64,000 bases of DNA from Photorhabdus asymbiotica (GTDB lineage: Bacteria; Pseudomonadota; Gammaproteobacteria; Enterobacterales; Enterobacteriaceae). Shown here in pieces: positions 44,637 to 54,566 of the stretch. How positions within the stretch are numbered: position 1 is the first letter of the stretch; each line of letters starts with the position of its first letter. Under the pieces are notes generated by a model. The model had not been told where the DNA came from and made no database searches. It was given only the letters and a program-made list of their open reading frames with translations. A program made the position numbers and the translations under genes. Location of the stretch: assembly GCF_003634575.1 (NCBI RefSeq), contig NZ_RBLJ01000002.1:248001-312000 (forward strand). Reading direction: 5' to 3'.

Positions 44637-45868
44637 CGGTAGCAGTTGACATGCCGATTCCTGCAAAACTCGTACCTGTGTTTACAAAAGAAAATGTTCG
44701 TTACCGTGGCGCACACGGTGGCAGAGGCAGCGCTAAAACTCGAACATTTGCAATGATGAGTGCGGTTAGAGCTTATCAAGCTGCTGAATCTGGTACAAGT
44801 GGGGTTATTTTGTGCGCTCGCGAGTTTATGAACTCTCTCGAAGAATCATCAATGGAAGAAGTGAAACAAGCGATCCGTTCTATTCCCTGGCTTGATGACT
44901 ATTTCGATATTGGCGAAAAATACATTCGTACCAAAAACCGGTTAGTCAACTATGTGTTCTGTGGTCTACGCCATAATTTAGACAGCATCAAATCAAAGGC
45001 CCGTATTCTTTTGGCGTGGGTTGATGAAGCTGAATCTGTTTCTGAAATAGCTTGGAAAAAGCTACGCCCAACAGTACGTGAGTCTGGATCTGAGATCTGG
45101 GTGACGTGGAACCCGGAAAAAGATGGTAGTGCAACAGATAAGCGATTCAGAAAGAAACCACCGAGAAGCTCAATTATTGTAGAGATGAACTACAGTGATA
45201 ATCCGTGGTTCCCTGATGTGTTGGAGGAAGAACGACAGGAAGATCTGGAAAGTCTCGAACACTCGGATTATGCGTGGATATGGGAGGGTGCTTATCTTGA
45301 GAACTCAGAAAAGCAAGTATTAGCGAATAAGTACAAAATTGAATCGTTCCCAGACGATTTATGGATGAAAGCGGATAGATTGTTATTTGGCGCTGACTTT
45401 GGTTTCGCTAAAGACCCAAACACTTTGCTTCGTATGTTTATCTTAGATAATTGTCTGTATATCGATCGCGAGGCTTGCAGGGTGGGGGTGGAACTCGATC
45501 ACATACCCGCTTTCTATGACAAAGTACCGGAGTCTCGAAAATGGCCTATTAAAGCCGACTCCGCCCGCCCTGAGACAATCAGCTATCTGAAACGGCAAGG
45601 TTTCAATATCTCAGCAGCGAAGAAGTGGCAAGGCAGCGTAGAAGACGGCATTACATTCTTACGCGGGTTCAAGAAAATCATTATTCATCCACGCTGTAAA
45701 GAAACAGCAAAAGAGGCTCGTCTTTACTCATATAAAACAGATCGTATTACTGGCGAAGTGCTTCCCGTCATTGAAGACGCACATAACCACTGTTGGGATG
45801 CAGTGCGGTATGGGTTGGATGGGTATATCAAAGGTAGGACGACAGTATGGGACGTCATGTATGACTAA
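44633..45868 (+). CDS. Terminase large subunit
   Basis: The 411-residue motor that cuts and pumps phage DNA. Walker A GGRGSAKT at residues 29-36, Walker B WVDEAE at 129-134, motif III VTWNP, and a C-terminal nuclease domain with FGADFGFAKDPN, KADSARP and DAHNHCWDAVRY. The type is that of PBSX/SPP1 terminases (Terminase_3). Confidence 0.95.
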   Translation: MTVAVDMPIPAKLVPVFTKENVRYRGAHGGRGSAKTRTFAMMSAVRAYQAAESGTSGVILCAREFMNSLEESSMEEVKQAIRSIPWLDDYFDIGEKYIRTKNRLVNYVFCGLRHNLDSIKSKARILLAWVDEAESVSEIAWKKLRPTVRESGSEIWVTWNPEKDGSATDKRFRKKPPRSSIIVEMNYSDNPWFPDVLEEERQEDLESLEHSDYAWIWEGAYLENSEKQVLANKYKIESFPDDLWMKADRLLFGADFGFAKDPNTLLRMFILDNCLYIDREACRVGVELDHIPAFYDKVPESRKWPIKADSARPETISYLKRQGFNISAAKKWQGSVEDGITFLRGFKKIIIHPRCKETAKEARLYSYKTDRITGEVLPVIEDAHNHCWDAVRYGLDGYIKGRTTVWDVMYD

Positions 45869-47231
45869 AAAAACGATGATAGGCCGCTTGACTGATGGCA
45901 TACACAGTATGATGACATCGCTCGGCGAGCGAGTGGCAGCAATAAAATATGCGAGCAATAAAGCTAATGTGCCCGATAAAGAATTGTTGGCAATGTACAA
46001 ACGCTCATGGATTGTCAAGAAATACATAGATAAGACAGCCGATGATATGTTGAAGTTACCCCGCGAATTTGTGGGTGATATTGATGGCTCTCTGGTTCAA
46101 CGCATCAAAGACGCAGAAACAGTATTATGCGTCTACGAGATATTCCGTGACGCGCTAACGTGGGCCTCACTGCTGGGGGATTCATTAATTGTAGCGGTTA
46201 CAGATTGTTCTGATGAGATGATTAGTGAGCCACTTGATCTCCAGTCAGAAGACATCATCAAGTTTTTAGTATTGAGGAAAGGCGAGTACACGCCCGCCAG
46301 CGATGTTATTTCTGATATTGCTTCACCGCATTTTGGGCAGCCGCATACATATCAGATTGATATCAGCAGTCAGCAACTCAAATTTCATCACTCACGCTGT
46401 CATAGAACAAAATTGGGTAAGCATAGCATAAAGGACATGTGTAAGTTCGGCACATCTGACATTCAGGCATCATATGATGCTATCAAAATATTTGACGCCG
46501 CAATTGTCAGCACGGGTGACACAATACAAGAAGCGAATGTTGATGTTATTTTCCTTCCTGGCTTAAACAATCAGATTGATGCAGGACAAGAATCGCAAGT
46601 TGTTGAATATGCTCGTATAATGAAACAAACAAAATCGTCAACGGGCTTGATGTTGATGGATGCCGGTGATAGCACAATGCAGAGCCGCTATGAGCAAAAA
46701 ACGGCGCAATTCACGGGATTGTCTGATGTTATTACAAAGATGGCAAACGTTCTAGCTGGCGCACTTGACAGACCCATAAATGTATTGTTTGGGCAGTCTG
46801 CTAGCGGGTTCAACTCCGGCGAAGAAGATAATAAGTCGTATTACGAAACAATAAACGGGTTACAAGAAACCCGTTTGCGGCCAATGCAAGACTTTGTTGA
46901 TCAATTCATTCTCGACAAGCTAGCTGTCAGCATCGACACAATCAGCTACGAATACCCGTCAATAGACAGCATCAATGAAGCTGACGAAGCAGCTCGCTTT
47001 TCGCAGTATGCGACAGGGTTCACTTCTCTTGTTCAATCTGGTGTTGTTACCGAAGAGATTGCATTACGTGAAATGCAAGCGCGGGGCGTGCTCACGACGG
47101 TGACTGACGAAGAAATAGAAGCTATGACTGGAGTAAATAATGGACAGTGGTATCAGTCTGAAGCAAATGCTGGAGCGCAAACAGGGGCGTTTGAAAGCTC
47201 GCAATCGACGTATGAGGCCGCAAACACCTAG
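45861..47231 (+). CDS. Portal protein (DUF1073 type)
   Basis: 456 residues from the ATG at 45861, which overlaps the terL stop. Conserved parts are WIVKKYIDKTADDMLKLPREF at the start, RPINVLFGQSASGFNSGEEDNKSYYETI and the following helix with RLRPMQDFVDQFIL. The portal ring is the gate for DNA and the base for the tail. It overlaps the head morphogenesis gene by 92 bases, unusually long for neighbours here. Confidence 0.9.
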   Translation: MTKKTMIGRLTDGIHSMMTSLGERVAAIKYASNKANVPDKELLAMYKRSWIVKKYIDKTADDMLKLPREFVGDIDGSLVQRIKDAETVLCVYEIFRDALTWASLLGDSLIVAVTDCSDEMISEPLDLQSEDIIKFLVLRKGEYTPASDVISDIASPHFGQPHTYQIDISSQQLKFHHSRCHRTKLGKHSIKDMCKFGTSDIQASYDAIKIFDAAIVSTGDTIQEANVDVIFLPGLNNQIDAGQESQVVEYARIMKQTKSSTGLMLMDAGDSTMQSRYEQKTAQFTGLSDVITKMANVLAGALDRPINVLFGQSASGFNSGEEDNKSYYETINGLQETRLRPMQDFVDQFILDKLAVSIDTISYEYPSIDSINEADEAARFSQYATGFTSLVQSGVVTEEIALREMQARGVLTTVTDEEIEAMTGVNNGQWYQSEANAGAQTGAFESSQSTYEAANT

Positions 47232-48003
47232 CAAGCGAACGGAAGTCTGGTATCGCGACAGGCTCGTCGAATTTATTAAGATGATGCAAGATGTTGTGAT
47301 AGATGACTTACAAAAACCAATTTTAAACGATGCACTCAACTCCTCATCACTTTCAATCACTTCAAGACTTTCACGAGCAATTCAGAAATTAGCCAATATG
47401 TCCATTTTGGATATGGCTAAACGGCTGTCATTCGGCATGGTCAAGCGTGCGAATGAGCAAAACAAGTCACAGACGCAATCGACATACAAATCGGCGTTTG
47501 GCATTGATTTAACTGGGATGCTCGGTGATGAAGTTGTGAAAAAACAGATGGATGATGCGGTAAAAGAAAACGTTGATTTAATCAAGTCGATACAGACAGA
47601 TTTTATCAATGATATCGGCTCTAAGGTGTTCACGAATCTATTTGATGGCGGACGTCACGAAAACCTTATTTCTCTCATTCGTGAGCGCGGGCAAGTAACA
47701 GAAAGTCGAGCAAAGCTTATTGCTCGTGATCAAACAGCTAAGCTCAATTCGGCACTGACAGAGCAGCGGCAAAAAGCGCTTGGTATTGACTTGTACGAGT
47801 GGGGTGGCGCGGGTGATGAGCGAGAGCGTGACAGTCATTTTGTATTGAACAATATGACATGCAAATACTCAGACCCTACAGTTTATTCAGATGATGGAGG
47901 GAAGACTTGGAAGAAACGTAAAAGCATTGGGGCGTTTGAAGGCAAGCCCGGTGATGATTATCAATGCCGGTGTGTAGCTCTTCCAAAAATATCTTGGGAT
48001 TAA
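47140..48003 (+). CDS. Phage head morphogenesis protein (SPP1 gp7/MuF type)
   Basis: 287 residues. The C-terminal half has the MuF signature (RAKLIARDQTAKLNSALTEQRQKALGIDLYEWGGAGDERERDSH and ending YQCRCVALP), each part shorter in other families. These minor head proteins sit at the portal and can be ejected with DNA. The basic N-terminus (KRKQGRLKARNRR-like) overlaps the portal gene. The start is uncertain: downstream Met residues would reduce the overlap. Confidence 0.85.
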   Translation: MDSGISLKQMLERKQGRLKARNRRMRPQTPSKRTEVWYRDRLVEFIKMMQDVVIDDLQKPILNDALNSSSLSITSRLSRAIQKLANMSILDMAKRLSFGMVKRANEQNKSQTQSTYKSAFGIDLTGMLGDEVVKKQMDDAVKENVDLIKSIQTDFINDIGSKVFTNLFDGGRHENLISLIRERGQVTESRAKLIARDQTAKLNSALTEQRQKALGIDLYEWGGAGDERERDSHFVLNNMTCKYSDPTVYSDDGGKTWKKRKSIGAFEGKPGDDYQCRCVALPKISWD

Positions 48004-48005
48004 TT

Positions 48006-49166
48006 ATGGCATGGAAAAAAACTCGGCAGGGGTATGTTGTGACCTCGGCGCAGATAACTCGTGCAGGCCCGGTTGAATATTACGGGCATGAAATCGGGTT
48101 AACAAGCAAAGATATCAACAAAAAGATCACTATTCACCGCACTATCGAAGAACTTTCCAAACTCGAAACACTGAAATCATTTGAAGGGCTGCCAGTCACG
48201 CTGACGCATCCGCGTAGCGGTGAAGTCAACGCTGATGAATGGAAAGACAAAGCCATTGGACACATTCAGAACGTACGCATTGATGGCGATTACGTTGTTT
48301 GTGATGTGTATCTGAAAGATGCCAATGCGATTCAAATTCTAGAAGAGAAAGGCATTCGCGAGCTTTCAGTCGGTTATGAACCCACTGAGTTAGTCGAGAA
48401 AAGCGGCGAATTGCATCAAGTCAATATTCGCGGCAATCACGTTGCCGTTGTAGCAGAGGCGCGAGTCGGCGCTGATTGTAGATTAAACGACAAAAAAGGT
48501 AGACCAATAATGAAGAAACTCTCATTGAAAGATGTCATTGCTTTGCTTAAGGGTAAGCGCGCTAACGATGCGGATGGGCAACCGCTGACTGAAGACGAAT
48601 TAATTGGCATGATTGCCGCACTGGAGAAAACACTGCAAGACCTTGAAGGCAACGCAACACCGGAGGCCACAGCGAAAGCCCAGGAAGTTATTGCGCAATT
48701 AGAAGAGCTTAAAGCGCAGCTTGAGCAGTCAAAAGGGGCTGGAGCACTGCCTCCCAATGATGCCGATCCCGATCCTGCTGATGGCGATGACAAAGACGCC
48801 CGTATCGCAGCACTTGAAGCCGAGAATGAGCAACTGAAAGCAGAAAATCAGGCGCTTAAAGAAGAACTGGAAAAACTGAAAGGTTCACAAGATACAGAGA
48901 CTACTTTGAACGATGCGAAAGCACGCTTTCCCAAAGTGAACTTCAATGATGCTAAATCCGCGCGTGATGTTCGCTCTCGTGTTTTGCTCAATTGCGGTGC
49001 ATTCAATGACTCGCAAGTCAAGACTATGTCCGATGATGAAATTCGTGCTGCTTATGCTGCGGTACAGGCCACATCTAAGCCACGTAGCAATATCGGATTT
49101 CACTTGCTCAATGACTCAGCACCAAAAGCTAAGAAATCAGCATCTCAACGTTTAGGGGGTAAATAA
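48006..49166 (+). CDS. Prohead protease/scaffold protein (DUF2213)
   Basis: 386 residues from the ATG at 48006. The N-terminal 165 residues are a DUF2213 domain (SFEGLPVTLTHPRSGEVN, GDYVVCDVYL, IRELSVGYEP), thought to be a prohead protease. A coiled-coil part at 220-300 (DKDARIAALEAENEQLKAENQALKEELEK, in shorter pieces) is typical of scaffolding. A protease-scaffold fusion would shape the capsid and then be removed. Confidence 0.85.
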   Translation: MAWKKTRQGYVVTSAQITRAGPVEYYGHEIGLTSKDINKKITIHRTIEELSKLETLKSFEGLPVTLTHPRSGEVNADEWKDKAIGHIQNVRIDGDYVVCDVYLKDANAIQILEEKGIRELSVGYEPTELVEKSGELHQVNIRGNHVAVVAEARVGADCRLNDKKGRPIMKKLSLKDVIALLKGKRANDADGQPLTEDELIGMIAALEKTLQDLEGNATPEATAKAQEVIAQLEELKAQLEQSKGAGALPPNDADPDPADGDDKDARIAALEAENEQLKAENQALKEELEKLKGSQDTETTLNDAKARFPKVNFNDAKSARDVRSRVLLNCGAFNDSQVKTMSDDEIRAAYAAVQATSKPRSNIGFHLLNDSAPKAKKSASQRLGGK

Positions 49167-49168
49167 TT

Positions 49169-49654
49169 ATGGCATTTGGATTTACAGACTGGGATGCTGA
49201 AACAGGCACGATTAAGCCAGGCTCTATCAAACGAGCTTCAAGCTCAAACGATAAAGTTTGGGGTGAAGAAAATCGTACTGAAACGGATTTGTTGTACGGT
49301 ACTTTCGTTGCGGTGAATTCAGAGGGCGGCGTAAAGCCAATCGCATCAGTAACTGATGTTATTCACGGCATTGTTGTTCGTGATATTTATGGTGATAAAG
49401 CCCCTCACAGCAAACAAGTCAATGTAGGGCATTTCTCACATGGTGACTGCGTTGGAGCATTAGCTGTTGAAAAAGATACATTCAAGCGCGGCGACCGGGT
49501 TTACATCGTTGCAACAGGTAAAGATGCTGGCAAAGTGACTAGCGCGGCAAAAGGCAACATTGATTTAGGTTATTGGGCTGAAGAAGTTAGCGCGGGTAAT
49601 CACTGCGTAGCTATCACTTTGGGTTATATCAACACTCAAAAAGCAGGAGAGTAA
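49169..49654 (+). CDS. Capsid decoration/cement protein candidate
   Basis: 161 residues, beta-rich, between scaffold and major capsid genes. The segments VAVNSEGGVKPIASVTDVIHGIVV and VYIVATGKDAGKVTSAAKGNI resemble the beta-tulip of head decoration proteins. The role is inferred from place and fold pattern. Confidence 0.7.
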   Translation: MAFGFTDWDAETGTIKPGSIKRASSSNDKVWGEENRTETDLLYGTFVAVNSEGGVKPIASVTDVIHGIVVRDIYGDKAPHSKQVNVGHFSHGDCVGALAVEKDTFKRGDRVYIVATGKDAGKVTSAAKGNIDLGYWAEEVSAGNHCVAITLGYINTQKAGE

Positions 49655-49656
49655 AG

Positions 49657-50616
49657 ATGGCTATGGAAACTGCATACTTTGAAGAAGTATTACAAGAAGC
49701 GCTGACGGAACGTGATCAACAGTTGCAAGAAAAAGAACTGCCAGAAATTAATATCGGAGAGGCGCTGCCGATCACTGAAGGGCTCGATTTCTCGCTGGAA
49801 TACGTTGATTTTGGCGTAACTGATGTTGTTGGCTCACTGAAAGACGGCATTATCGGCAACAAAACTAATTCATTGAAAACCATTGATAGTGATATTGAAT
49901 GGCACAAAGCGCCGGTTGGGCAGTGGGGCAAATCAGCAACTTGGACACAGCAAGAGTTAGAGAAAATTGCTCGCTTGAATATTAACTTGCAAACAAAAAA
50001 GCAAGATGATCTGTATGCAAACGCAACGGCAACTATTCAGTACGCGGGTTATGTTGGTCATGAAGCCGTGAAAGGGCAAGAAGGATTGCTAACTGGATCT
50101 AAAGTGCAGTTAATTGCTGAGGTAACAGGAAAATCAATCAAAGACATGTCGGCTGAAGAATTCATTAACATGGTTCTTAATGCTTATAACGTCGCTTGGG
50201 CTAAATCGGGTTATCGCATTCAGCCAACCCACGTGGCAATGGATGCGTCTGATTTTATGCTAGCAATGCAGAAGTTCGACACTAACAGCGTCATTGTGGG
50301 TGTCGATTTGCTGCCAGTTTCAGCGATGGATCGCATTATGGCAGCACTGCGTAAAGCATCGAACAATGATTCATTCAGTATTACTTTTGTAAAAGTCCCG
50401 TCCAATTTTGCTAAAAACATTGTTAAGGGGAAAACGCGTCTGGCGATTTATACATACAGCGAAGATTACATTGAAATGAAAGTGCACATGCCTGAATTGC
50501 TGCCAGTTCGTCAGCGTGATTTGCTGACATACGAATGCGGTTATCGTGCAGCTTTCGGCGGTGCAATGTGGAAACAGCCTCAGTCTGCCGTGTATGTAGA
50601 CTATAAAACCTCATAA
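49657..50616 (+). CDS. Major capsid protein (DUF2184 type)
   Basis: The 319-residue shell protein. LPITEGLDFSLEYVDFGVTDVVGSL, the central WTQQELEKIARLNINL and the C-terminal RQRDLLTYECGYRAAFGGAMWKQP fit the DUF2184 capsid group with HK97 fold. It directly follows the decoration gene, which is the usual order. Confidence 0.88.
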   Translation: MAMETAYFEEVLQEALTERDQQLQEKELPEINIGEALPITEGLDFSLEYVDFGVTDVVGSLKDGIIGNKTNSLKTIDSDIEWHKAPVGQWGKSATWTQQELEKIARLNINLQTKKQDDLYANATATIQYAGYVGHEAVKGQEGLLTGSKVQLIAEVTGKSIKDMSAEEFINMVLNAYNVAWAKSGYRIQPTHVAMDASDFMLAMQKFDTNSVIVGVDLLPVSAMDRIMAALRKASNNDSFSITFVKVPSNFAKNIVKGKTRLAIYTYSEDYIEMKVHMPELLPVRQRDLLTYECGYRAAFGGAMWKQPQSAVYVDYKTS

Positions 50617-50630
50617 TATCAGGGGGTAGC

Positions 50631-50993
50631 ATGGAATTTCTCATTCGTTACCCTGAATTTGCCAAAGTTGACATATTACGCATAGAAATAGCTCTGCAAG
50701 ATGCTGCTAATCAAGTGAGTAGCAAAGTGTGGGGCAAACTCTATGAACAAGGGTTCCACGCGCTTGCAGCCCACCTCCTATATGTCTCTGGTGCATTAAC
50801 TAAATCAGGTAACAGCAACGGAAAGCCCGTGCAAATAGCGACAAGTCAATCGGCGGGTGGATTGTCCGTCGGTTACTCTTCGCCCGACTCCGGCTTTAGT
50901 GCTAATCATGATGGTTATGCATCCAGTACTTATGGGCAGGCGTATTTGCGCCTGCGTAAATTGGTCTCTCGGCATATGTTGGTAGTGCGATGA
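50631..50993 (+). CDS. Head-tail adaptor (DUF4054)
   Basis: 120 residues: FLIRYPEFAKVD at the start and the helical bundle QGFHALAAHLLYVSGAL fit DUF4054, the adaptor that docks under the portal. It overlaps the next gene by 4 bases. Confidence 0.82.
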   Translation: MEFLIRYPEFAKVDILRIEIALQDAANQVSSKVWGKLYEQGFHALAAHLLYVSGALTKSGNSNGKPVQIATSQSAGGLSVGYSSPDSGFSANHDGYASSTYGQAYLRLRKLVSRHMLVVR

Positions 50994-51460
50994 TTAAGAA
51001 CTCTGGCAATTTTAAAGGGGCGGGACTTAAAGCGCTTGAAGCTCGAATCAGGGCTTTGGGTAAAAAGAAGGTGGTAGTGGGTGTGCCTGCGTCTAAAAAT
51101 TCTCGTAATGAAGAGTCTAGTGTAAGTAATACTGTTGTAGCCGCCGCTCAGGAATTTGGCGTACCCGGTCATATTCCAGAGCGCTCATTTCTGCGTTCAA
51201 CGTTACGAGAAAACAAAGAGAGCGCGGTCAAGTTTTTAGCTAGCAAATTGAAAGAAGCGATTGTTAGCGGCGATGGATTGAATACACCTTTTGAACTGCT
51301 TGGTGAAAAGATGGCTGGCGAGGTTAAGAGAAAAATTCAATCGGGTATTTCTCCACCATTAGCCCCAGAAACCATCACGCGTAAAGGGTCATCTAAGCCG
51401 CTCATTGATACCGGGCAATTACTCCAATCTATTACTTATGAGGTACGAGACGATGGATGA
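50990..51460 (+). CDS. Tail completion / neck protein
   Basis: 156 residues. KKVVVGVPASKN, AAAQEFGVPGHIPERSFLRSTL and SPPLAPETITRKGSSKPLIDTGQLLQSITYEV are the common HK97 gp10-like pattern of tail completion proteins. It overlaps the next gene by 8 bases. Confidence 0.82.
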   Translation: MIKNSGNFKGAGLKALEARIRALGKKKVVVGVPASKNSRNEESSVSNTVVAAAQEFGVPGHIPERSFLRSTLRENKESAVKFLASKLKEAIVSGDGLNTPFELLGEKMAGEVKRKIQSGISPPLAPETITRKGSSKPLIDTGQLLQSITYEVRDDG

Positions 51461-51785
51461 TTTTGTTGATGAGATTTTCGACAATGATTTCTTTCGGCAA
51501 GAACTTGAGTTTAAGTCGCATAGCAATAGCCGGTTGCTTGTTTGTATCGTTCAACCAGCTGGATCTGAAGACCTGCAAATTCTGCCAGAAGGCGATCGCT
51601 ATAATCCGATTGTCAGAGTGATGACACAAGAGCCGGTAGAAAATAAAGCGCTTTTCTCATGGAACGGTTATCGCTGGCGAATAATTAGTAACGCACGCTG
51701 GAATGACTATGGATACTACGACTCTCTCGCAACTCGATATGAGGGCAGTCAGACAGACGATAGCGACGGTTTTGAAATTACCTGA
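51453..51785 (+). CDS. Neck/head closure protein candidate
   Basis: 110 residues from the ATG at 51453 (MDDFVDEIFDNDFF). It lies where the head closure protein is expected. RLLVCIVQPAGSEDLQILPEGDRYNPIVRV and WNGYRWRIISNARWNDYGYYD, split across strands, suggest a small beta-barrel. Family not certain. Confidence 0.65.
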   Translation: MDDFVDEIFDNDFFRQELEFKSHSNSRLLVCIVQPAGSEDLQILPEGDRYNPIVRVMTQEPVENKALFSWNGYRWRIISNARWNDYGYYDSLATRYEGSQTDDSDGFEIT

Positions 51786-52203
51786 ATCCGTTGTCATTGA
51801 TACTGACAGTGAAACAGATGTATCTGATATGCCGTCATTTATCACTGTCAATCGGGTCACATCTGAATTGATGGGTGAAGAATATAAGTTCAATGCCAAA
51901 AAAGAAGTTGAAATTATCACCCTCACCCGCGAGACCATCATTTCTGTCAATGCATTCGGCAAAAACTCATATCTCTTAATTGAAAAACTGGCTAGCGTTC
52001 TTAGTACGAGTTACGCGCAAACTATTTTTAAACGCGTCGGCGCTGGCATAGTTCGAAAATCCCAGGTCCGCAACCTGCCAACGGCGATTGCTGGCGGCAA
52101 AGAGCAACGGGCGCAAATTGATTTAACTTTCTCTCATATCCATCGTATTGAAACGCCGGTATATCAGGCGAAAGCGGTTGATATTACAGTACATAAGGAT
52201 TAG
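51703..52203 (+). CDS. Tail terminator-like protein
   Basis: 166 residues, overlapping the previous gene by 83 bases; a second ATG at 51709 is also possible. MDTTTLSQLDMRAVRQTIATVLKLP begins a long helix, then alternating strands as in tail terminator proteins (LIC_12616-like phage family). It precedes the sheath, its normal place in contractile tails. Confidence 0.65.
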   Translation: MTMDTTTLSQLDMRAVRQTIATVLKLPESVVIDTDSETDVSDMPSFITVNRVTSELMGEEYKFNAKKEVEIITLTRETIISVNAFGKNSYLLIEKLASVLSTSYAQTIFKRVGAGIVRKSQVRNLPTAIAGGKEQRAQIDLTFSHIHRIETPVYQAKAVDITVHKD

Positions 52204-52206
52204 CAA

Positions 52207-53718
52207 ATGAGCTTATCTATTAGTCAAGTGGTTAATGCTCAAATCATGCCACAAGCAATCTCAGCACAACGCCGTGATTTGAGCATGATAGCAATCTTCA
52301 CGCAAGAAGTGGGTAATACATTTACGGATGACACAACGCGATATGTCATTGTGTCAAGCGCACAAGAGGTAGCAAACTTATTTGGCACTAAATCAGAAGC
52401 CTACAAAGCAGCCCAGGCGCTTTTCTCAGTACGTCCCACGCCAAAGCGCGCTCTTATTGCACGTTGGGCAAAAGAAAAGCAGGAAATCCCGGCTACAGCC
52501 AATGCTTTGAAGGGATCAACCATTTCAGCAGGTATCAACGCATTTAAAGCCATCACCGATGGTTCGATGATGCTCAATGTGGGCGGTAAAGATGTTTTGC
52601 TCTCCGCTTTAGATTTCAGCAAAGCGATTGATTTCGCTGATATTGCGGGTGTTCTGCAATCAGCATTACCGAAAGAGAGTAATCTGCAAGTTGTTTGGGA
52701 TGTTGTCGGTCATCGAGTCATCATTCAGGCGCAAACCCCCGGTTCTTATCCTGCCACAAAGTTGGGTTATGTCACAGAGCCGAATACCGGAATCTACATT
52801 GGCAAAATACTGAAACTGGAAGACGGACAAGCAACAATCGTGATTGGCAAAGCCGCGATCACTGTTGAACAGGAACTCCCGTCTGAAGCACTTCACAAAC
52901 TACAAAATACCTATCAAGACTGGTACGGTGTCTATTTTGCTGATGCGATTACAGATGAGCAATTAGACGATGTTCACACCTGGGTAGCGTCTGCTGATAT
53001 GAAAGTGGGTGCGTATACAGCGCTGCGTGATGAGTTGATTGAGTGGAACAGCAGCAATATTCTCAAAAAGCTGTATGACAAAAACAGCGGTCGTCTGATG
53101 ATTCAGTTCAACAAAACTGGGGATGATCATGCCGCAGTAGCGCTAATGTCTATCGCACTTTCAACGAACTGGAACGCACAAAACTCAGCGAAGACAGTCA
53201 AATTCAAGCAGCAAACAACCGTTCGTTCTGATGACCGGATTACGCAATCAGAGGCAGAAAAATGTAAGCGCCTGGGAGTTAACTTCTATACCGACTATGA
53301 CGGCGTGAGCATGCTTGCCGAGGGCACAATGATTGGCGGCCAATTTATCGATGAAGTTGTTGGTCTGGATGCGTTCATTGATGCATGTCAGAAGCAAGCG
53401 TTCACGACATTACAGGCTAATCCGACGAAAATTCCACAAACAGACAAAGGGCAAGCCATGCTAATAGGTTCGCTGAATGTGATTGGTGCTGAGTTTGTCC
53501 GAAACGGACTTATGGCTGGTGGTATCTGGCGGGGTAATGATATCGGTGAACTGACATACGGCGACAGACTGGATGAGGGATTTTATTTCTACTCTGATAG
53601 CTATGACTTGCAATCAATTGCCGATAGAGAAGCACGTAAAGCGATGCCAATCATGTGTGCTATTAAGCTCGCCGGCGCTATTCACTCTGTTGATATATCA
53701 ATCCAATTTAATCGATAA
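52207..53718 (+). CDS. Contractile tail sheath protein (DUF3383)
   Basis: A 503-residue protein with the DUF3383 segments SAQRRDLSMIAIFTQE, YVIVSSAQEVANLFG and, at the C-terminus, FYSDSYDLQSIADREARKAMPIMCAIKLAGAIHSVDI, here cut into parts. DUF3383 proteins form the contractile sheath of myovirus tails. This gene makes the phage contractile even though its regulation is lambda-like. Confidence 0.9.
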   Translation: MSLSISQVVNAQIMPQAISAQRRDLSMIAIFTQEVGNTFTDDTTRYVIVSSAQEVANLFGTKSEAYKAAQALFSVRPTPKRALIARWAKEKQEIPATANALKGSTISAGINAFKAITDGSMMLNVGGKDVLLSALDFSKAIDFADIAGVLQSALPKESNLQVVWDVVGHRVIIQAQTPGSYPATKLGYVTEPNTGIYIGKILKLEDGQATIVIGKAAITVEQELPSEALHKLQNTYQDWYGVYFADAITDEQLDDVHTWVASADMKVGAYTALRDELIEWNSSNILKKLYDKNSGRLMIQFNKTGDDHAAVALMSIALSTNWNAQNSAKTVKFKQQTTVRSDDRITQSEAEKCKRLGVNFYTDYDGVSMLAEGTMIGGQFIDEVVGLDAFIDACQKQAFTTLQANPTKIPQTDKGQAMLIGSLNVIGAEFVRNGLMAGGIWRGNDIGELTYGDRLDEGFYFYSDSYDLQSIADREARKAMPIMCAIKLAGAIHSVDISIQFNR

Positions 53719-53736
53719 TCAATAATAGGTATAAGT

Positions 53737-54174
53737 ATGTCTCAATACAATCATGCAAACTCGATTCTGACTATTTCTGGCTATGAAATATCAGGATACG
53801 AAAATGCAGCTGATGCGCTTAATTTTGCCCCGGTCGGTGATGATGGGGATATAACTTACGGCATAAATGGCGACGGGGTTTATGTCGCTACGTGCAATAA
53901 AGGGTTAATTATTACAATAAAGCTTTTACAACATTGCGAATCTAATGAGTATTTGAATAACTTACGCAATACTCAAATCAATATACCGAAAGCGTATACC
54001 CCGGCATATATTTACTATAAAGACGTCATTAACGGTGATGAAATTATTGCAGAGCGTTGTTTCTTCACTACACCGCCGACAATCACACGGGGTACCGCTC
54101 ATAACACAATGACGTGGACACTGAAATCAACAAAATCAACAATGAAACTCAAAAAGGGAGTGTATAACTCATGA
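53737..54174 (+). CDS. Tail tube protein (DUF3277)
   Basis: 145 residues, directly after the sheath gene. ITTKTRG-like strands are seen as ILTISGYEISGYENAADALNF, ATCNKGLIITIKLLQHCESNEYL and PTITRGTAHNTMTWTLKS. This pattern fits DUF3277, the inner tube along which DNA passes. It overlaps the next gene by 4 bases. Confidence 0.87.
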   Translation: MSQYNHANSILTISGYEISGYENAADALNFAPVGDDGDITYGINGDGVYVATCNKGLIITIKLLQHCESNEYLNNLRNTQINIPKAYTPAYIYYKDVINGDEIIAERCFFTTPPTITRGTAHNTMTWTLKSTKSTMKLKKGVYNS

Positions 54175-54566
54175 TTATTGACAATATAAATTATGAACAT
54201 CGCTTGTCTAATTTCATCGAAGCCAAAAATCATGCGTTAAAACTGGTTGGTTTTCTGAAGGGCTGCATTAAATTAAATGGCGATCATGTTGATATTGATG
54301 TTGGTGCGATTGTTTCTAATGTCGGCTCACAAGAAATGCAGGGCATTGAACAGTTTATTTTGAAATATGTCACGGTGACTGATGCAGATGGGAATACCGT
54401 TCTGTTACAAAAATCTGATGATTTCAATCGTCACTTCAATACTTATCGCGCTCACTATTTCCAGCTAATCATTGACGGATTGAAATTTCACTTTGCGGAT
54501 TTTTTGCCAAATGGGGCCGCGTCTGTAATAAATACCAGCAGCTTGGCGGCTCTGAATCTTCAGTGA
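54171..54566 (+). CDS. Tail assembly chaperone candidate
   Basis: 131 residues, between tube and tape measure, which is the place of tail assembly chaperones. No strong signature except size and position; HALKLVGFLKGCIKL and FHFADFLPNGAA are notable segments. Its stop overlaps the GTG start of the next small gene. Confidence 0.65.
   Translation: MIIDNINYEHRLSNFIEAKNHALKLVGFLKGCIKLNGDHVDIDVGAIVSNVGSQEMQGIEQFILKYVTVTDADGNTVLLQKSDDFNRHFNTYRAHYFQLIIDGLKFHFADFLPNGAASVINTSSLAALNLQ

Noticed and set aside
45861-47231. Acb1-type anti-CBASS nuclease
   Set aside because: DUF1073 has been linked by name to Acb1-like proteins, but length, position after terL and conserved segments are those of a portal protein.
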